Of a stretch of DNA of 64,000 nt, positions 51,896 to 62,446 are shown piece by piece; the stretch's first letter is position 1; each line of letters opens with the position of its first letter. This DNA is from Carnobacterium_B sp045617425 (GTDB lineage Bacteria; Bacillota; Bacilli; Lactobacillales; Carnobacteriaceae): assembly GCF_045617425.1 (NCBI RefSeq), contig NZ_JAZLIO010000021.1, forward strand, positions 21,939-85,938, given 5' to 3'. Below the pieces are notes generated by a model. The model saw only the letters and a program-made list of their open reading frames with translations, did no database searches and was not told the DNA's origin. A program made the translations under genes and the position numbers.

Positions 51896-54262
51896 TTAAG
51901 ATTTAAATTCTACGATTGTAGCACCATTTCCTCCTTGGTTAGGTGGAGCATAATGAAATTCTTTTATCGAGGGATGCCTTTTCAGCGCATCCGTTACACC
52001 TTGTCGAATAGCTCCAGTTCCCTTTCCATGTACTATAGTCACTTGAGGGTAGTTAGCTAAAAGAGCGGCATCAAGGTAACGATCCAATTCAGCTAAGGCA
52101 TTTTCATACCTCTCGCCTCTTAAATCTAGCTGAGGCGAAACATGACTGTTTGATTCTGAACGTACTGATGCAATCATTTTACGATTCGGTTCTTTTTCTG
52201 GTTCAGTTAATGTTAAATCACTTTCTTTAAGTTTCATTTTCAACATACCCATTTGAACGACCCAATGATTTTTATCTGCTCGTTCCATTAACACACCTTT
52301 TTGGCCAAATGATTGAACTATCACATCATCTCCAGGTTTCATTACCTGTTTCGCTTTGGCTTTTTTTAACACCTTATTTTTGGCTAAAGCTTCTTCTTGC
52401 TTTAACCCAGACAGCTGTGTTTTTGCATCAATCAATTCATGTTCTTTTACATTTTCATAATGCCCTTGAATTTGTTTTTTGCGTAAATCTTTAATGATTT
52501 GATCAGCTGTCTCTTCTGTTTCCTCAACTAGATTATTAGCTTTCTCGCGTGCTTTTTTCATCAATTCTTCACGTTCAGCATAAAACTGCTGTACTGCCGT
52601 TTGTAGATCCGCATGCAATTGCTCTGCTTCATCAACGTAGTGACGCACTTCAAGGTACTCTGTTTCTGCCATTTTGCGTCTATTTTCTAAATCAGAGATC
52701 ATTTCATTTAAGTTTTGACTTTCACCATCAATCAGTTGACGAGCAGAATCAATAACATCTTCGCTCAAACCTAATCGCTTAGAGATCTCAAAAGCATTAC
52801 TTCGACCTGGAACACCTATCAATAATCGATAAGTTGGGCTGAGTGTGTCAACATCAAATTCCATACTCGCATTAATTGTTTGTGGACGATTATATCCATA
52901 TGCTTTTAATTCAGGGTAATGAGAAGTCACCATAACATAACTGCCAACAGCACCAACCTTATCTAGAATAGCTATAGCAAGTGCAGCTCCTTCTTGAGGG
53001 TCTGTCCCTGCTCCTAATTCATCAAAGATAATCAAACTTTTGTTATCCATTCGATCTAGTATAGATACAATATTTGTCATATGAGAAGAAAAAGTACTTA
53101 AACTCTGTTCAATGGATTGTTCATCTCCAATATCAGCAAATATTTCAGTAAATAATCCAATTTGACTCTCTGGAGCAACGGGTATTTGTAATCCAGCTTG
53201 TCCCATTAATTGAAGCAACCCTAATGTTTTTAGGATAATCGTTTTCCCACCAGTATTTGGTCCAGTAATAATAACTGCTTGGTTTTCTCCACCAATTAAA
53301 ATATCATTTGCGACTACAGTCTCTGGATCCAATAAAGGGTGTCTTGCACTCAATAGCTTCACTTCGTTATCTTCATGAATTAGTGGTCTATTTGCAGCCA
53401 CGTTTTTTGCATAACTTGCTTTTGCACCAATAAAATCAAGCTTACCTAATAAAAACATGTTATTTAAAATATCTTTACTATACGGAGCAATTTCATTCGA
53501 AATTTCAGCTAAGATACGATCTACTTCACGTCGTTCCTCAATTTGAAGTTGGCGCAAGCGATTATTCAACTCAACTACACTTTGTGGTTCAACAAATAAT
53601 GTTTGGCCTGTTGAACTTTGATCATGGACTACACCACCAAAATGACTACGGTATTCTTGTTTAACTGGAATAACATAACGATCATTACGAATAGTAATAA
53701 TTGCATCACTTAAATATTGTGCACTTTTCCCGCGAACAATTCCATCGAGCTTTTCACGAACATTATTTTCTCCTCGTTTGATGCCAGTACGAATCCCTTT
53801 TAGAGCAAGACTTGCGTCATCTAGAATATGGCCATCTTCATCTACCGTTTCACGAATCAACTGATTTAAAGTTGGCGTTGTAACAAAGTTTTCAGCCAGA
53901 TCATATAAGCGATTCATTTCAATACCAGATTCTTTTAAATTCTCAAAGAAACGGTTTAATTCAGAAGTAGTGCGCAAAATTTTTCCAATTTGAGCAATTT
54001 CTAATCCATTTAAACTAGCACCGATATCCAAGCGTTTTAAATGAGGACGAACATTTTGTAATTTGGGAATAGGCATGCTGCCTCTTAATTTTATAATTTT
54101 TGTACCATCTTCGGTTTCATCTTGCCATAATTCAACTTCTTCTTTATCAATTGAGGGAGCTAACGTTAAAGCTTGTTCTTTCCCTAAATCAGAAGCAGCA
54201 AAATTGGCAACTGCTTGGATAATTTTACTAAATTCCAATGTTTGAAGGATTTTTTTGTTCAT
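51896..54262 (-). CDS. mutS2: MutS2 family endonuclease/ATPase
   Basis: This 788-aa protein has a lever/clamp region, an ATPase with Walker A GPNTGGKT and FDELGAGTDPQEGAAL, a coiled coil and a C-terminal Smr domain (LDLRGERYENAL, VHGKGTGAIRQGV). In Bacillus MutS2 has been linked to recombination and to rescue of collided ribosomes. It lacks the mismatch-binding domain I of MutS. The ATG follows GAGAGGTGA. Confidence 0.95.
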   Translation of the reverse strand: MNKKILQTLEFSKIIQAVANFAASDLGKEQALTLAPSIDKEEVELWQDETEDGTKIIKLRGSMPIPKLQNVRPHLKRLDIGASLNGLEIAQIGKILRTTSELNRFFENLKESGIEMNRLYDLAENFVTTPTLNQLIRETVDEDGHILDDASLALKGIRTGIKRGENNVREKLDGIVRGKSAQYLSDAIITIRNDRYVIPVKQEYRSHFGGVVHDQSSTGQTLFVEPQSVVELNNRLRQLQIEERREVDRILAEISNEIAPYSKDILNNMFLLGKLDFIGAKASYAKNVAANRPLIHEDNEVKLLSARHPLLDPETVVANDILIGGENQAVIITGPNTGGKTIILKTLGLLQLMGQAGLQIPVAPESQIGLFTEIFADIGDEQSIEQSLSTFSSHMTNIVSILDRMDNKSLIIFDELGAGTDPQEGAALAIAILDKVGAVGSYVMVTSHYPELKAYGYNRPQTINASMEFDVDTLSPTYRLLIGVPGRSNAFEISKRLGLSEDVIDSARQLIDGESQNLNEMISDLENRRKMAETEYLEVRHYVDEAEQLHADLQTAVQQFYAEREELMKKAREKANNLVEETEETADQIIKDLRKKQIQGHYENVKEHELIDAKTQLSGLKQEEALAKNKVLKKAKAKQVMKPGDDVIVQSFGQKGVLMERADKNHWVVQMGMLKMKLKESDLTLTEPEKEPNRKMIASVRSESNSHVSPQLDLRGERYENALAELDRYLDAALLANYPQVTIVHGKGTGAIRQGVTDALKRHPSIKEFHYAPPNQGGNGATIVEFKS

Positions 54263-54401
54263 CTATTTCACCTCTCATTTCATTATACTTTTATTACTAG
54301 CTTTATTTAATTGTAAAATAAAGTTTTCCTATCGTTCACATTAAGAAATCGTCCCCCTAGTTTAAGAGAAACGATTTTTTTTTACTATTTAACTATATTA
54401 C

Positions 54402-54953
54402 TTACTTCAATGACGATTCTATCCACCAATTATACAGTTGTGCTGAAATGACTGGTGTATCTTCTACTATTGTACGTGCTAACCAACTATTACTAAATGC
54501 TTCTTGAATAGCATCTATCGGAACCATTGTTAATAAAAACAAAATGATAAAGATAGCGATATAAGAAACAATAACATTTAATAATGCTCCACCTAGCGAA
54601 TTTAGTTGCTTGATAATTGGAATAAGCGTCACAGCATTTAGTAAGCCACCTATAAAACGAGTGATTAACCAACCTACAAATAAGATGATTATAAATGCGA
54701 CACCATTATAAAAAGCACCATCTAGATTGAATCCTAAGGCTTGGTCATAAAAAACAAATTGACTACTCTCGGTAGCTGATGGATAAGGAACAATCAATTC
54801 TAAGTGTGATCCTAACATTTGATAATAATTTCTTGCCAATAAGTATGAAACAAAATAACCTATTGTAAAAACAAATTGAAGGACTAAACCTCTTCTAGCA
54901 CCACTATAAGCTCCCATGGCTAAAATTAAAACTATAAGGACTGTCATTAACAT
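54402..54953 (-). CDS. cvpA: CvpA family membrane protein
   Basis: This 183-aa protein has four hydrophobic segments with the CvpA pattern ILAMGAYSGARRGL at the N-terminus and LLNVIVSYIAIFIIL later. The family is tied to colicin V production in Escherichia coli, but the general role is unknown. The ATG at 54953 follows AGGTGA; the upstream GTG at 54965 is part of that site. It lies between zapA and mutS2. Confidence 0.86.
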   Translation of the reverse strand: MLMTVLIVLILAMGAYSGARRGLVLQFVFTIGYFVSYLLARNYYQMLGSHLELIVPYPSATESSQFVFYDQALGFNLDGAFYNGVAFIIILFVGWLITRFIGGLLNAVTLIPIIKQLNSLGGALLNVIVSYIAIFIILFLLTMVPIDAIQEAFSNSWLARTIVEDTPVISAQLYNWWIESSLK

Positions 54954-54967
54954 ACTACTTATCACCT

Positions 54968-55276
54968 TTATTCAGGAATTTGTTCTTCATTTATTTTAAA
55001 TTCCTGATCTTTCTGTAAATTCTTTTCTAATTCTGCTATTTTTTTTTGCATAGCATCTAGTTTTATTTGTAGTTCAATTTGATCCGATACAGCATTAACC
55101 GCTACTAAAACTGCTCTACGTTCGGGGTCTAATCCTTTTGATAATGATTCAATTTGTTGCATTTGCTCATTTACCATTTTAGACACTGACCGCATGTGTT
55201 CTTCGGGTCTAGCTCCGATAATCGTATAGGGTCTTCCTGCTATTGTAGTTTTATATCGAATTTTCCCTTTTGACAT
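54968..55276 (-). CDS. zapA: Cell division protein ZapA
   Basis: This 102-aa protein has IRYKTTIAGRPYTIIGARPEEHMRSVSKMVNEQM followed by a coiled coil; it crosslinks FtsZ filaments at mid-cell. AGGAGG precedes the ATG. It is divergent from rnhC, as in Bacillus. Confidence 0.92.
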   Translation of the reverse strand: MSKGKIRYKTTIAGRPYTIIGARPEEHMRSVSKMVNEQMQQIESLSKGLDPERRAVLVAVNAVSDQIELQIKLDAMQKKIAELEKNLQKDQEFKINEEQIPE

Positions 55277-55422
55277 GGCAGTCCCTCCTAAAAATTACAT
55301 TTCCCTTATTTTACCATGAATCGCCTAATAGTTGCACTTTTTTTCATTTCATTTTAATATCTTGCCAATATCAAATGAAAATATGTGGTAAACTACAAGT
55401 TAGATGATTAATTAATGAAGAA

Positions 55423-56373
55423 ATGAGTGACAGAATGTCTAATGAAGTACTATTAGTTTCAAAAAAAACCTTAACAGATATGAAACAATATTACACTACT
55501 TGCTTGAAATCCTCTACTCCTCCTGGTGCTTTTTTTGCTGCTAAAAAGGGAGCCGTAAACGTAACGGGATACAATTCTGGCAAAGTATTGTTTCAAGGTG
55601 CAGATTCTGAAAAAGAAGCTGCTATTTGGAAATCCAAAGCATCAATTGTCCCACCAAAAAAAAAAGAATCATCCGCTTCATCTTTGAATACCCCTTTACC
55701 AAAAGATTTTAGTAGTTGGTCAGTTATTGGTAGTGATGAAGTCGGAACCGGAAGTTATTTTGGACCATTAACGGTCGTTGCAGCTTATGCCGACCACTCT
55801 CAACTTGCTTTGTTAAAGGAATTGGGCGTACGCGATTCGAAAGATATGAAGGATTCAGAAATTATTCGTGTAGCAAAAGACTTGGTTACTTTCTTACCAC
55901 ACAGCTTATTAAATGTTATGCCTGAAAAATATAATACTATTCAACCAACTATGACACAAGGTAAAATGAAAGCTATTTTACATAATCAAGCTTTAGGTCA
56001 TGTGCTTGAAAAAATCAGCCCTCAAAAACCAGATGGTATTTTAATCGATCAATTTGAACTTCCTGCAACTTATTTCAACCATATTAATGATCAACCAAAA
56101 CAAGTAAAAGAGTCTGTTTATTTTCAGACTAAGGGCGAAGGCCACCACCTATCCGTAGCGGCGGCTTCTATTATTGCACGTTATGCCTTTTTAAAAGGTC
56201 TTGATGAATTGAGCGCAAAAGCAGGTTTCAAAATTCCATCTGGTGCCGGTAGCAATATTGATTTAGTTGCTGCAAAGCTTTTAAAACAAGGTGGAATCCC
56301 ATTGCTTAGAAACTATGCTAAGTTACATTTTGCGAATACAGAAAAAGCAAAAAAAATTAGCGGTTTGCGCTGA
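55423..56373 (+). CDS. rnhC: Ribonuclease HIII
   Basis: This 316-aa enzyme degrades RNA in RNA-DNA hybrids. An N-terminal TBP-like substrate-binding domain (1 to about 85, with TPPGAFFAAKKGAV) precedes the RNase H fold with catalytic residues in GSDEVGTGSYFGPL, RDSKDMKD and DQFELP. The start is uncertain: the ATG at 55423 has only a weak site; one at 55435 with GAGTGA is possible. Confidence 0.93.
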   Translation: MSDRMSNEVLLVSKKTLTDMKQYYTTCLKSSTPPGAFFAAKKGAVNVTGYNSGKVLFQGADSEKEAAIWKSKASIVPPKKKESSASSLNTPLPKDFSSWSVIGSDEVGTGSYFGPLTVVAAYADHSQLALLKELGVRDSKDMKDSEIIRVAKDLVTFLPHSLLNVMPEKYNTIQPTMTQGKMKAILHNQALGHVLEKISPQKPDGILIDQFELPATYFNHINDQPKQVKESVYFQTKGEGHHLSVAAASIIARYAFLKGLDELSAKAGFKIPSGAGSNIDLVAAKLLKQGGIPLLRNYAKLHFANTEKAKKISGLR

Positions 56374-56381
56374 TTATACAA

Positions 56382-56426
56382 CTAAAAACCTCCACTAGCT
56401 GAAGACCAGCAAATGGAGGTTTTTAG
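56382..56426. terminator. Bidirectional terminator rnhC / amino acid permease
   Basis: CTAAAAACCTCCA pairs with TGGAGGTTTTTAG around a partially paired loop, between convergent genes. Confidence 0.85.
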
Positions 56427-56431
56427 TTTCA

Positions 56432-57763
56432 TTATTCTTTTTCAGGTATTCCGTATTTCTTTTTACAATAAAGATAAACAGGTATTCCAATAAGTGTTAG
56501 AAAAATCCCAATAAAGGCATTTCCTGGCTGAACGATTAAAGTATTAATGATAATGTATAATCCTCCAATTATAGCAACCAATGGAATAATCGGATATAAA
56601 GGAACCTTGTATGGTCGCTCAATGTCTGGCTGAGTTTTTCTTAAAATGATAACCGCAATAAATGTCAAAGTTATAAAAAACCAAATAACGAAAATAATTA
56701 AATCTGTCAGTTGATTGAATTGTCCTGTCAAAATCATTAAGATGGCAATTCCTAAGATAACTAGACCTCCGTTAATTGGTAAATTGGTTTTAGTGTTGAC
56801 TTTGGCAAACCAGTTACTAAATGGCAACATTTTTTGAGTTGCTAACGCATAAGGAACTCTTAGTCCAGAAATGATATACCCATTTATTCCTCCGAATACA
56901 GAAATCAATATTCCTATCGTTACTAATTTGCTCCCAATCCCATCAAAAAGATGTGAAGCAACTAGAGCTGCCGGTGTATCCGTTCCAGCTAGCTGAGTAC
57001 TGTCTAAGACAAACAAATAAGCGATATTTGTTAATAAGTATACGGCCATGACGATTGATAATCCACCAATAATCACTTTTGGTAGCATTTTACCAGGACT
57101 CTTCATTTCTCCAGCAAGCGTCCCTACATTAATCCACCCATCATAAGCGAATAAAGTTGCAATAAGAGCAGAACCAAAACTAGTCAAAACTGGATGACTT
57201 TCTACTGAAAGTGGGATCAGTCTTACTACACCTCCACCAGGATAAAGCAACCCTGCTACGATAATAACTAAAAGAGGAATCAACTTCAAAATAGTGGCCG
57301 CTGTTTGAATCCGCCCACTATATTTTGTTCCTAAAAAATTTACGCCCATTAAAAAAATAGCTGTTATAATAGCTGTCGGTACAATCACATTATCGGATAA
57401 TGTAAATAAATTAACAAATTGAGTAGCAAAAATAATAGCTAATGCTGCTATATTCGCTGGGTAATAGATAATCATCTGAGCCCATCCGACTAGAAAACCT
57501 AACCATCGTCCATATACTTTTTCTAAATAAATCATCATTCCGCCTGTTTGAGGATAAATTGTTCCAATTTCAGCAACTGTCAGACCACCAGCCATTGTGA
57601 TGATTCCAGCTACAAACCATGCTAATAAACCTAAACCTGGAGCACCAGCTGCGCCATAAACAGCTGTTGGTTTAAAAAATATACCTGCCCCTATTACTGT
57701 TCCTACTAAAACAGTCAACGCCGTTATTCCACTTACTTCTTTTTTTAACTCGTTCTTCCTCAT
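56432..57763 (-). CDS. APC family amino acid permease (SteT/LAT-like exchanger)
   Basis: This 443-aa, twelve-helix transporter of the amino acid-polyamine-organocation superfamily has GTVIGAGIFFKP, the substrate-binding GAG motif of helix 1, and AGGLTVAEIGTIYPQTGGMM. It resembles the Bacillus serine/threonine exchanger SteT. The substrate is not certain. GGGGG precedes the ATG. Confidence 0.86.
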   Translation of the reverse strand: MRKNELKKEVSGITALTVLVGTVIGAGIFFKPTAVYGAAGAPGLGLLAWFVAGIITMAGGLTVAEIGTIYPQTGGMMIYLEKVYGRWLGFLVGWAQMIIYYPANIAALAIIFATQFVNLFTLSDNVIVPTAIITAIFLMGVNFLGTKYSGRIQTAATILKLIPLLVIIVAGLLYPGGGVVRLIPLSVESHPVLTSFGSALIATLFAYDGWINVGTLAGEMKSPGKMLPKVIIGGLSIVMAVYLLTNIAYLFVLDSTQLAGTDTPAALVASHLFDGIGSKLVTIGILISVFGGINGYIISGLRVPYALATQKMLPFSNWFAKVNTKTNLPINGGLVILGIAILMILTGQFNQLTDLIIFVIWFFITLTFIAVIILRKTQPDIERPYKVPLYPIIPLVAIIGGLYIIINTLIVQPGNAFIGIFLTLIGIPVYLYCKKKYGIPEKE

Positions 57764-57841
57764 ATAGTTCCCCCTGAATTATCTTTTCCTAGATAGCAAA
57801 AAGATAGAATAATCATTTGTGTTTAGTGCTTGTTAGCATAA

Positions 57842-57871
57842 CAAAAAAGCCTTGCTACTAGCAAGACTCTT
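57842..57871 (-). terminator. pheT terminator
   Basis: Minus-strand AG(T)CTTGCTA pairs with TAGCAAG(G)CT around a single-G loop region and precedes TTTTTTG. Confidence 0.7.
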
Positions 57872-57947
57872 TTTGTTATTTTTCCAAAAATGTGGTCAAC
57901 ATTTAAACACTCAATTCATTGGATTGACTTAATCATTCCAACTAGAC

Positions 57948-60365
57948 TTAGCGTACAACGACTTGATATTCTTCTATTAACGCACTTGTTACTTTATCAT
58001 AAGCTTTTGCCACTTCTTCTTCCACCATTGTTGCAGTAGGATTTAAATAGGAAAGTGTATAAGCCATTGATTTCTTGCCCTCTTCAATATTCTCGCCTTG
58101 ATAAATATCAAACAACCGTACGCCAACTAAATATTTGCCGCCTTTTTTGTAAATTAAATCTACTAATTGCTGATTTGTAATAGTCTCATCTACTAATAAA
58201 GCGATATCCCTCGTCATTCCTGGAAATTTCGGAATAGCTTCGTAGACAGTTGATTCTTTTTCAGCTTCTACAATAGCCTGTAGATTTATTTCAAAACCGT
58301 ACGTTTCATCTAATTCATACGCTTTTGCTGCCAAAGGATGAATTTGACCAGCAAATCCGATTTCCTTTTCTCCTACGTAAAGAGCTGCTGTCCGTCCTGG
58401 ATGCATTCCATCACGTTGTTTGTCTGCAACAAAAGTGACCTTCTCAGTTAAACCATATGAAGCTATTAACTTTTCTAAAATACCTTTTAGAACAAAGAAA
58501 TCAACTTTTTTTGGTTGACCTTTCCAATCTTTTTCCAGTAAAGATCCAGTCAACACACCTGCCAAATGTTCTTCTTCGATTGGTAATACTTGACTTGACT
58601 CTTTATAGAATACACGGCCAATTTCATATAAAGCGACGTTTTTATTTTTACGTGCTTTATTGTAACTAACATCATCTAATAAACCACTTAATAAATTCAT
58701 TCTTAATGTACTACGATCTTCACTCATAGGCATTTCTAACTGTGTTGCTTTACTCTCACGCATCATGTATTGAGTTGCTTTTTCTGGAGTTGTTAATACA
58801 TAACTGATGGCTTGTGATAACCCTGCTCCTTCTAAGAAACGGCGCGTATGACGTACGAGACGCTGTTTACTATTTAAAGCTGCAGGCTGAGCTGGACTTG
58901 TTGGTAAAGTCGAAGGTAAATTATCGTAACCAAAAATACGAGCCACTTCTTCCACTAAATCTGCTTCAATTTCAATATCCCAACGGCGTGGTGGAATAGC
59001 TACTTCAAATAAACCCTCTTTTTCTAGAACGTTAAATCCTAAACGGTCAAAAATTGCTTTCACTTCTTCAATAGTAATAGACGTTCCTAATGAACGGTTG
59101 ATTCTACTTAATGTAATAGAGACAACTTTGTCTTTGATTTCCAAAACAGACTGAGAAGACGTTCCAGCTACTACTGTTCCACCAGTTAATTCAGCTATTA
59201 ACGCTGCTGCATGATCTCCAGCAGTTGTAATCGTAGAAAGATTAATTCCTTTTTCAAAACGCGAACTTGATTCACTTCTCAAGTTGTATCTTTTAGCCGT
59301 TTTACGCACTGAAATTGGATTGAATACAGCTGCTTCTATTGCAACTGTTACAGTGGTGTCCTCAATTTCTGAATCCAACCCACCCATTGTTCCTGCCAAC
59401 GCTACCGGGATAGAACCGTTTGTGATTACTATATCTTCAGAAGTTAATGAACGTTCTTCTCCATCTAAAGTGGTTAACTTTTCTCCATCATTAGCCTGGC
59501 GAACGACGATTTCTTTTGATTGCAATTGATCGTAATCAAATGCATGTAAAGGTTGTCCATATTCTAATAGAATATAATTTGTAATGTCTACTACATTATT
59601 CAACGGACGAATGCCTGCATTCATTAATTTTGTTTGCAGCCACATTGGGCTTTCGGAAACTTTAACATTTTTGATAATCCGAATATTATAACTTGGTGTA
59701 TCTTCACTATTTTCTACAGTCACATTAAGATAGTTTTCAACTGAATCTGTTTCATCTTCAGTTAATTCAAAAGATGGAAATTTAGGCTGTTGATCGTATA
59801 TTGCTCCAACTTCATAAGCAACACCACGCATACTTAGTGCATCTGCACGGTTAGGTGTGATCGATAATTCTAGAATCGAATCATCCATTGCAAGATAAGG
59901 AAACACAGGCTCTCCTGCTACTGCATCTTCCGGCAAGATATAAATGCCATCTTCATATTTTTTTGGAATCACTTTTTCAGAGAAACCCAATTCAGCTAAT
60001 GAGCAGATCATTCCATTTGATACTTGACCACGCATCTTACCTTTTTTGATTTTTACATTTCCAGCAATACGAGATCCTGGTAATGCCACAATAATTTTTT
60101 GACCAGCTGCAATATTAGGTGCGCCACAAACGATTTGAGATAATTCTTCTTCTCCGATATCTACTTGACAAACATGTAGATGATCAGAATCTGGATGGTT
60201 CACTACTTCTACCGCATGACCAACAACAATTTTTTTCAATCCAGTTTCTGGTATATTGATGTCTTCAATTTCAATACCTGTTCGTGACATTTTATCTGCT
60301 AATGCTTCAGGTGTAACTTTTGATAAATCTAAATATTCTTTCAACCATTGATAAGATACATTCAT
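57948..60365 (-). CDS. pheT: Phenylalanine-tRNA ligase beta subunit
   Basis: This 805-aa subunit has an N-terminal tRNA-binding EMAP-like domain (VVNHPDSDHLHVCQVDIG), B3/B4 editing region, B5 domain and C-terminal anticodon-binding FDX-ACB domain (PKFPGMTRDIALLVDE). With PheS it forms the (alpha-beta)2 synthetase. It follows pheS by 4 bp. Confidence 0.97.
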   Translation of the reverse strand: MNVSYQWLKEYLDLSKVTPEALADKMSRTGIEIEDINIPETGLKKIVVGHAVEVVNHPDSDHLHVCQVDIGEEELSQIVCGAPNIAAGQKIIVALPGSRIAGNVKIKKGKMRGQVSNGMICSLAELGFSEKVIPKKYEDGIYILPEDAVAGEPVFPYLAMDDSILELSITPNRADALSMRGVAYEVGAIYDQQPKFPSFELTEDETDSVENYLNVTVENSEDTPSYNIRIIKNVKVSESPMWLQTKLMNAGIRPLNNVVDITNYILLEYGQPLHAFDYDQLQSKEIVVRQANDGEKLTTLDGEERSLTSEDIVITNGSIPVALAGTMGGLDSEIEDTTVTVAIEAAVFNPISVRKTAKRYNLRSESSSRFEKGINLSTITTAGDHAAALIAELTGGTVVAGTSSQSVLEIKDKVVSITLSRINRSLGTSITIEEVKAIFDRLGFNVLEKEGLFEVAIPPRRWDIEIEADLVEEVARIFGYDNLPSTLPTSPAQPAALNSKQRLVRHTRRFLEGAGLSQAISYVLTTPEKATQYMMRESKATQLEMPMSEDRSTLRMNLLSGLLDDVSYNKARKNKNVALYEIGRVFYKESSQVLPIEEEHLAGVLTGSLLEKDWKGQPKKVDFFVLKGILEKLIASYGLTEKVTFVADKQRDGMHPGRTAALYVGEKEIGFAGQIHPLAAKAYELDETYGFEINLQAIVEAEKESTVYEAIPKFPGMTRDIALLVDETITNQQLVDLIYKKGGKYLVGVRLFDIYQGENIEEGKKSMAYTLSYLNPTATMVEEEVAKAYDKVTSALIEEYQVVVR

Positions 60366-60369
60366 AGTC

Positions 60370-61416
60370 TTACTCCTTTACTTTGAATTGATTTAAGAAA
60401 CGAACATCATTTTGATAAAAATGACGAATATCATCAATTCCGTATTTTAACATTGCTACACGATCAGGACCTAAGCCAAATGCATATCCACTATAAACCG
60501 TTGCATCAATTCCAGACATTTCAAGCACGTTTGGATGAACCATACCCGCACCTAAAATTTCGATCCAGCCAGTATGTTTACATACATTACAACCTTTTCC
60601 ACTACATTTGAAACAACTAACATCTACTTCCACAGAAGGTTCAGTGAACGGGAAGTAACTAGGACGTAACCGTATTTCACGCTCTTCACCAAATAGTTTT
60701 TTTGCAAACACTTCTAACGTTCCTTTTAAATCTCCCATTGTAATATCTTTAGCAATTACTAAACCTTCCATTTGATGAAATTGATGAGAGTGAGTTGCAT
60801 CATCGCTATCTCGACGATAAACTTTACCAGGACTGATCATTTTCAATGGACCATTTGAAAAATCATGTTTATCCATAGTACGAGCTTGAACGGGTGAAGT
60901 ATGCGTACGTAATAAAATTTCATTTGTAATATAAAAGGTGTCTTGCATATCTCGAGCAGGATGATCTTTAGGCAAATTCATTCGTTCGAAGTTGTAACTA
61001 TCTTCTTCGACTTCTGGTCCTTCTATAATTTGATAGCCCATTCCAATAAATAAGTCTTCGATTTCTTCGATTATTTGAGTCAATACATGTGATTGACCAA
61101 CAGCTACAGAGCTGCCAGGCAACGTTACGTCAATGGTTTCACTTTCTAAATCACGATTGATTTTTTCCATTTCTAATCGTGCTTTTTTTGTTTCTAAGTG
61201 TGAAGTAATTTCATTTCTAACTTCATTTACAAGCGCACCTAAGATAGGACGTTCTTCTGGAGAAACAGTCTTCATTCCTTTAGATATTTCAGTAATTGGG
61301 CCTTTTTTTCCTAAGTAGGCTACACGTACTTGATCAAGTTCTTTTAAATCTATGGCGGCTTCGATTTTTTCTACAGCTTCCTTACTTAACAATTGTAAAT
61401 TGTCTTTTAAGTCCAT
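60370..61416 (-). CDS. pheS: Phenylalanine-tRNA ligase alpha subunit
   Basis: This 348-aa catalytic subunit has an N-terminal coiled coil and class II motifs 2 and 3 (HSHQFHQMEGLVI, GYAFGLGPDRVAMLKYGI). The specificity-pocket alanine is in YAFGLG. Four cysteines lie in CFKCSGKGCNVC. It is controlled by the T-box leader upstream. GGGGA precedes the ATG. Confidence 0.97.
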   Translation of the reverse strand: MDLKDNLQLLSKEAVEKIEAAIDLKELDQVRVAYLGKKGPITEISKGMKTVSPEERPILGALVNEVRNEITSHLETKKARLEMEKINRDLESETIDVTLPGSSVAVGQSHVLTQIIEEIEDLFIGMGYQIIEGPEVEEDSYNFERMNLPKDHPARDMQDTFYITNEILLRTHTSPVQARTMDKHDFSNGPLKMISPGKVYRRDSDDATHSHQFHQMEGLVIAKDITMGDLKGTLEVFAKKLFGEEREIRLRPSYFPFTEPSVEVDVSCFKCSGKGCNVCKHTGWIEILGAGMVHPNVLEMSGIDATVYSGYAFGLGPDRVAMLKYGIDDIRHFYQNDVRFLNQFKVKE

Positions 61417-61439
61417 TTTAATTCCCCTTTAAATAAATT

Positions 61440-61772
61440 TATCATTGCAACGCTCACTGAATCTGCTTCAAGCTATTTTAAAGCACACAAAAAGCCTAAT
61501 CCCTAAAAAGGGACGAGGCTACGTTCGCGGTACCACCCTTGTTTGAATAATGCTTACGCAAAATCCACACTTCATTTACATAACGGCGTATACCGGAACT
61601 TTATTCATTACCTTTAACTAGCTAAGTGTAATTCCCAAAGTCAACTCAGGAAGTGAACGTTCATTTGGTTTTCTAATTCAAGTGTTTTCAGCCAATGACA
61701 CTTGCTCTCTGGTTTAGACAATCCAAATTACTCTTTTCCATCACAGTTTTTAATTATTCATTTTTTACATAC
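61440..61772 (-). promoter_or_regulatory. T-box leader of pheST (tRNA-Phe sensing)
   Basis: The conserved T-box GGTGGTACCGCG lies at 61526-61540 on the minus strand. A terminator (61488-61521) with stem AGCCT(CG)TCCCT / AGGGA(TT)AGGCT follows. Stem I has CAGAGAGC and ACTTCCTGAG, in which TTC is the probable specifier codon for Phe. Uncharged tRNA-Phe should favour the antiterminator and raise expression. Confidence 0.93.
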
Positions 61773-61778
61773 TAATTT

Positions 61779-61808
61779 AGTTTAACGTAATCTTGACTTA
61801 AAGGTCAA
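61779..61808 (-). promoter_or_regulatory. Promoter of pheST
   Basis: Minus-strand TTGACC (61808-61803) and TAAACT (61784-61779) are 18 bp apart, placing the start at about 61772. Confidence 0.6.
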
Positions 61809-61830
61809 GTACTTTCCAATAAGATTGTGT

Positions 61831-62190
61831 TTATTCCTCACAAATCCATTCATCAGCCCAAGTTTGAACATCAGCCATCACTACTTTTAAAGCCTGACCT
61901 TTTTCAGTTAAGCTATACGCCACTCTCATCGTCGCGTCTGGATCAACCGTACGCGCTACAAGACCTTCTTGTTCAAGCTCTTTTAGTCGTTCGACCAATA
62001 CGCGATCGCTTACGTTTGGAATAGTAGCTGCTATATCTTTAAAGCGCTGAGGACCTTCTAATAACACTTCAATGATAAGTCCCATCCATTTTTTACCTAA
62101 AATGGCAAATGTATGTTCAAATTTAGGGCAAATCTTTTTTTGCCTAGATTCACAATAGACATTTTTTTCTTCATCTTTAATGGTTATCAT
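61831..62190 (-). CDS. HxlR family winged-helix regulator
   Basis: This 119-aa regulator has the family pattern CPKFEHTFAILGKKWMGLIIEVLLEGPQRFKDIAATIPNVSDRVLVERLKEL. HxlR-type proteins often sense electrophiles or oxidants through an N-terminal cysteine; cysteines at positions 13 and 21 are present. Lactate oxidase, a peroxide source, is the divergent neighbour, so a redox link is possible but speculative. AGAGGTGA precedes the ATG. Confidence 0.88.
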   Translation of the reverse strand: MITIKDEEKNVYCESRQKKICPKFEHTFAILGKKWMGLIIEVLLEGPQRFKDIAATIPNVSDRVLVERLKELEQEGLVARTVDPDATMRVAYSLTEKGQALKVVMADVQTWADEWICEE

Positions 62191-62235
62191 ATCTTCTTCA
62201 CCTCTTTCATAACATTATAGCATTATTGGTTATAA

Positions 62236-62264
62236 ATAGTAAGTAATCCACCACCATTTGTCAA
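62236..62264 (-). promoter_or_regulatory. Promoter of the HxlR-family gene
   Basis: Minus-strand TTGACA (62264-62259) and TACTAT (62241-62236) are 17 bp apart. The -10 lies in the TACTATTT half-site, which would allow autorepression. Confidence 0.65.
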
Positions 62265-62446
62265 CCTTTTTTTTAATCAATCGTCATAATTAGACAAATT
62301 TTTGTCAATATTGAAAAATAACGTTCCTTCGAAGTAATAAATCTTTTTTTATACACTCTTATTTATTTCAATTTTAGCTGTAGCAGAACAATATTTCAAT
62401 GCAATAAGCAATTTCTCATTAAATTAATCTTATTTTCTCTTAAAAA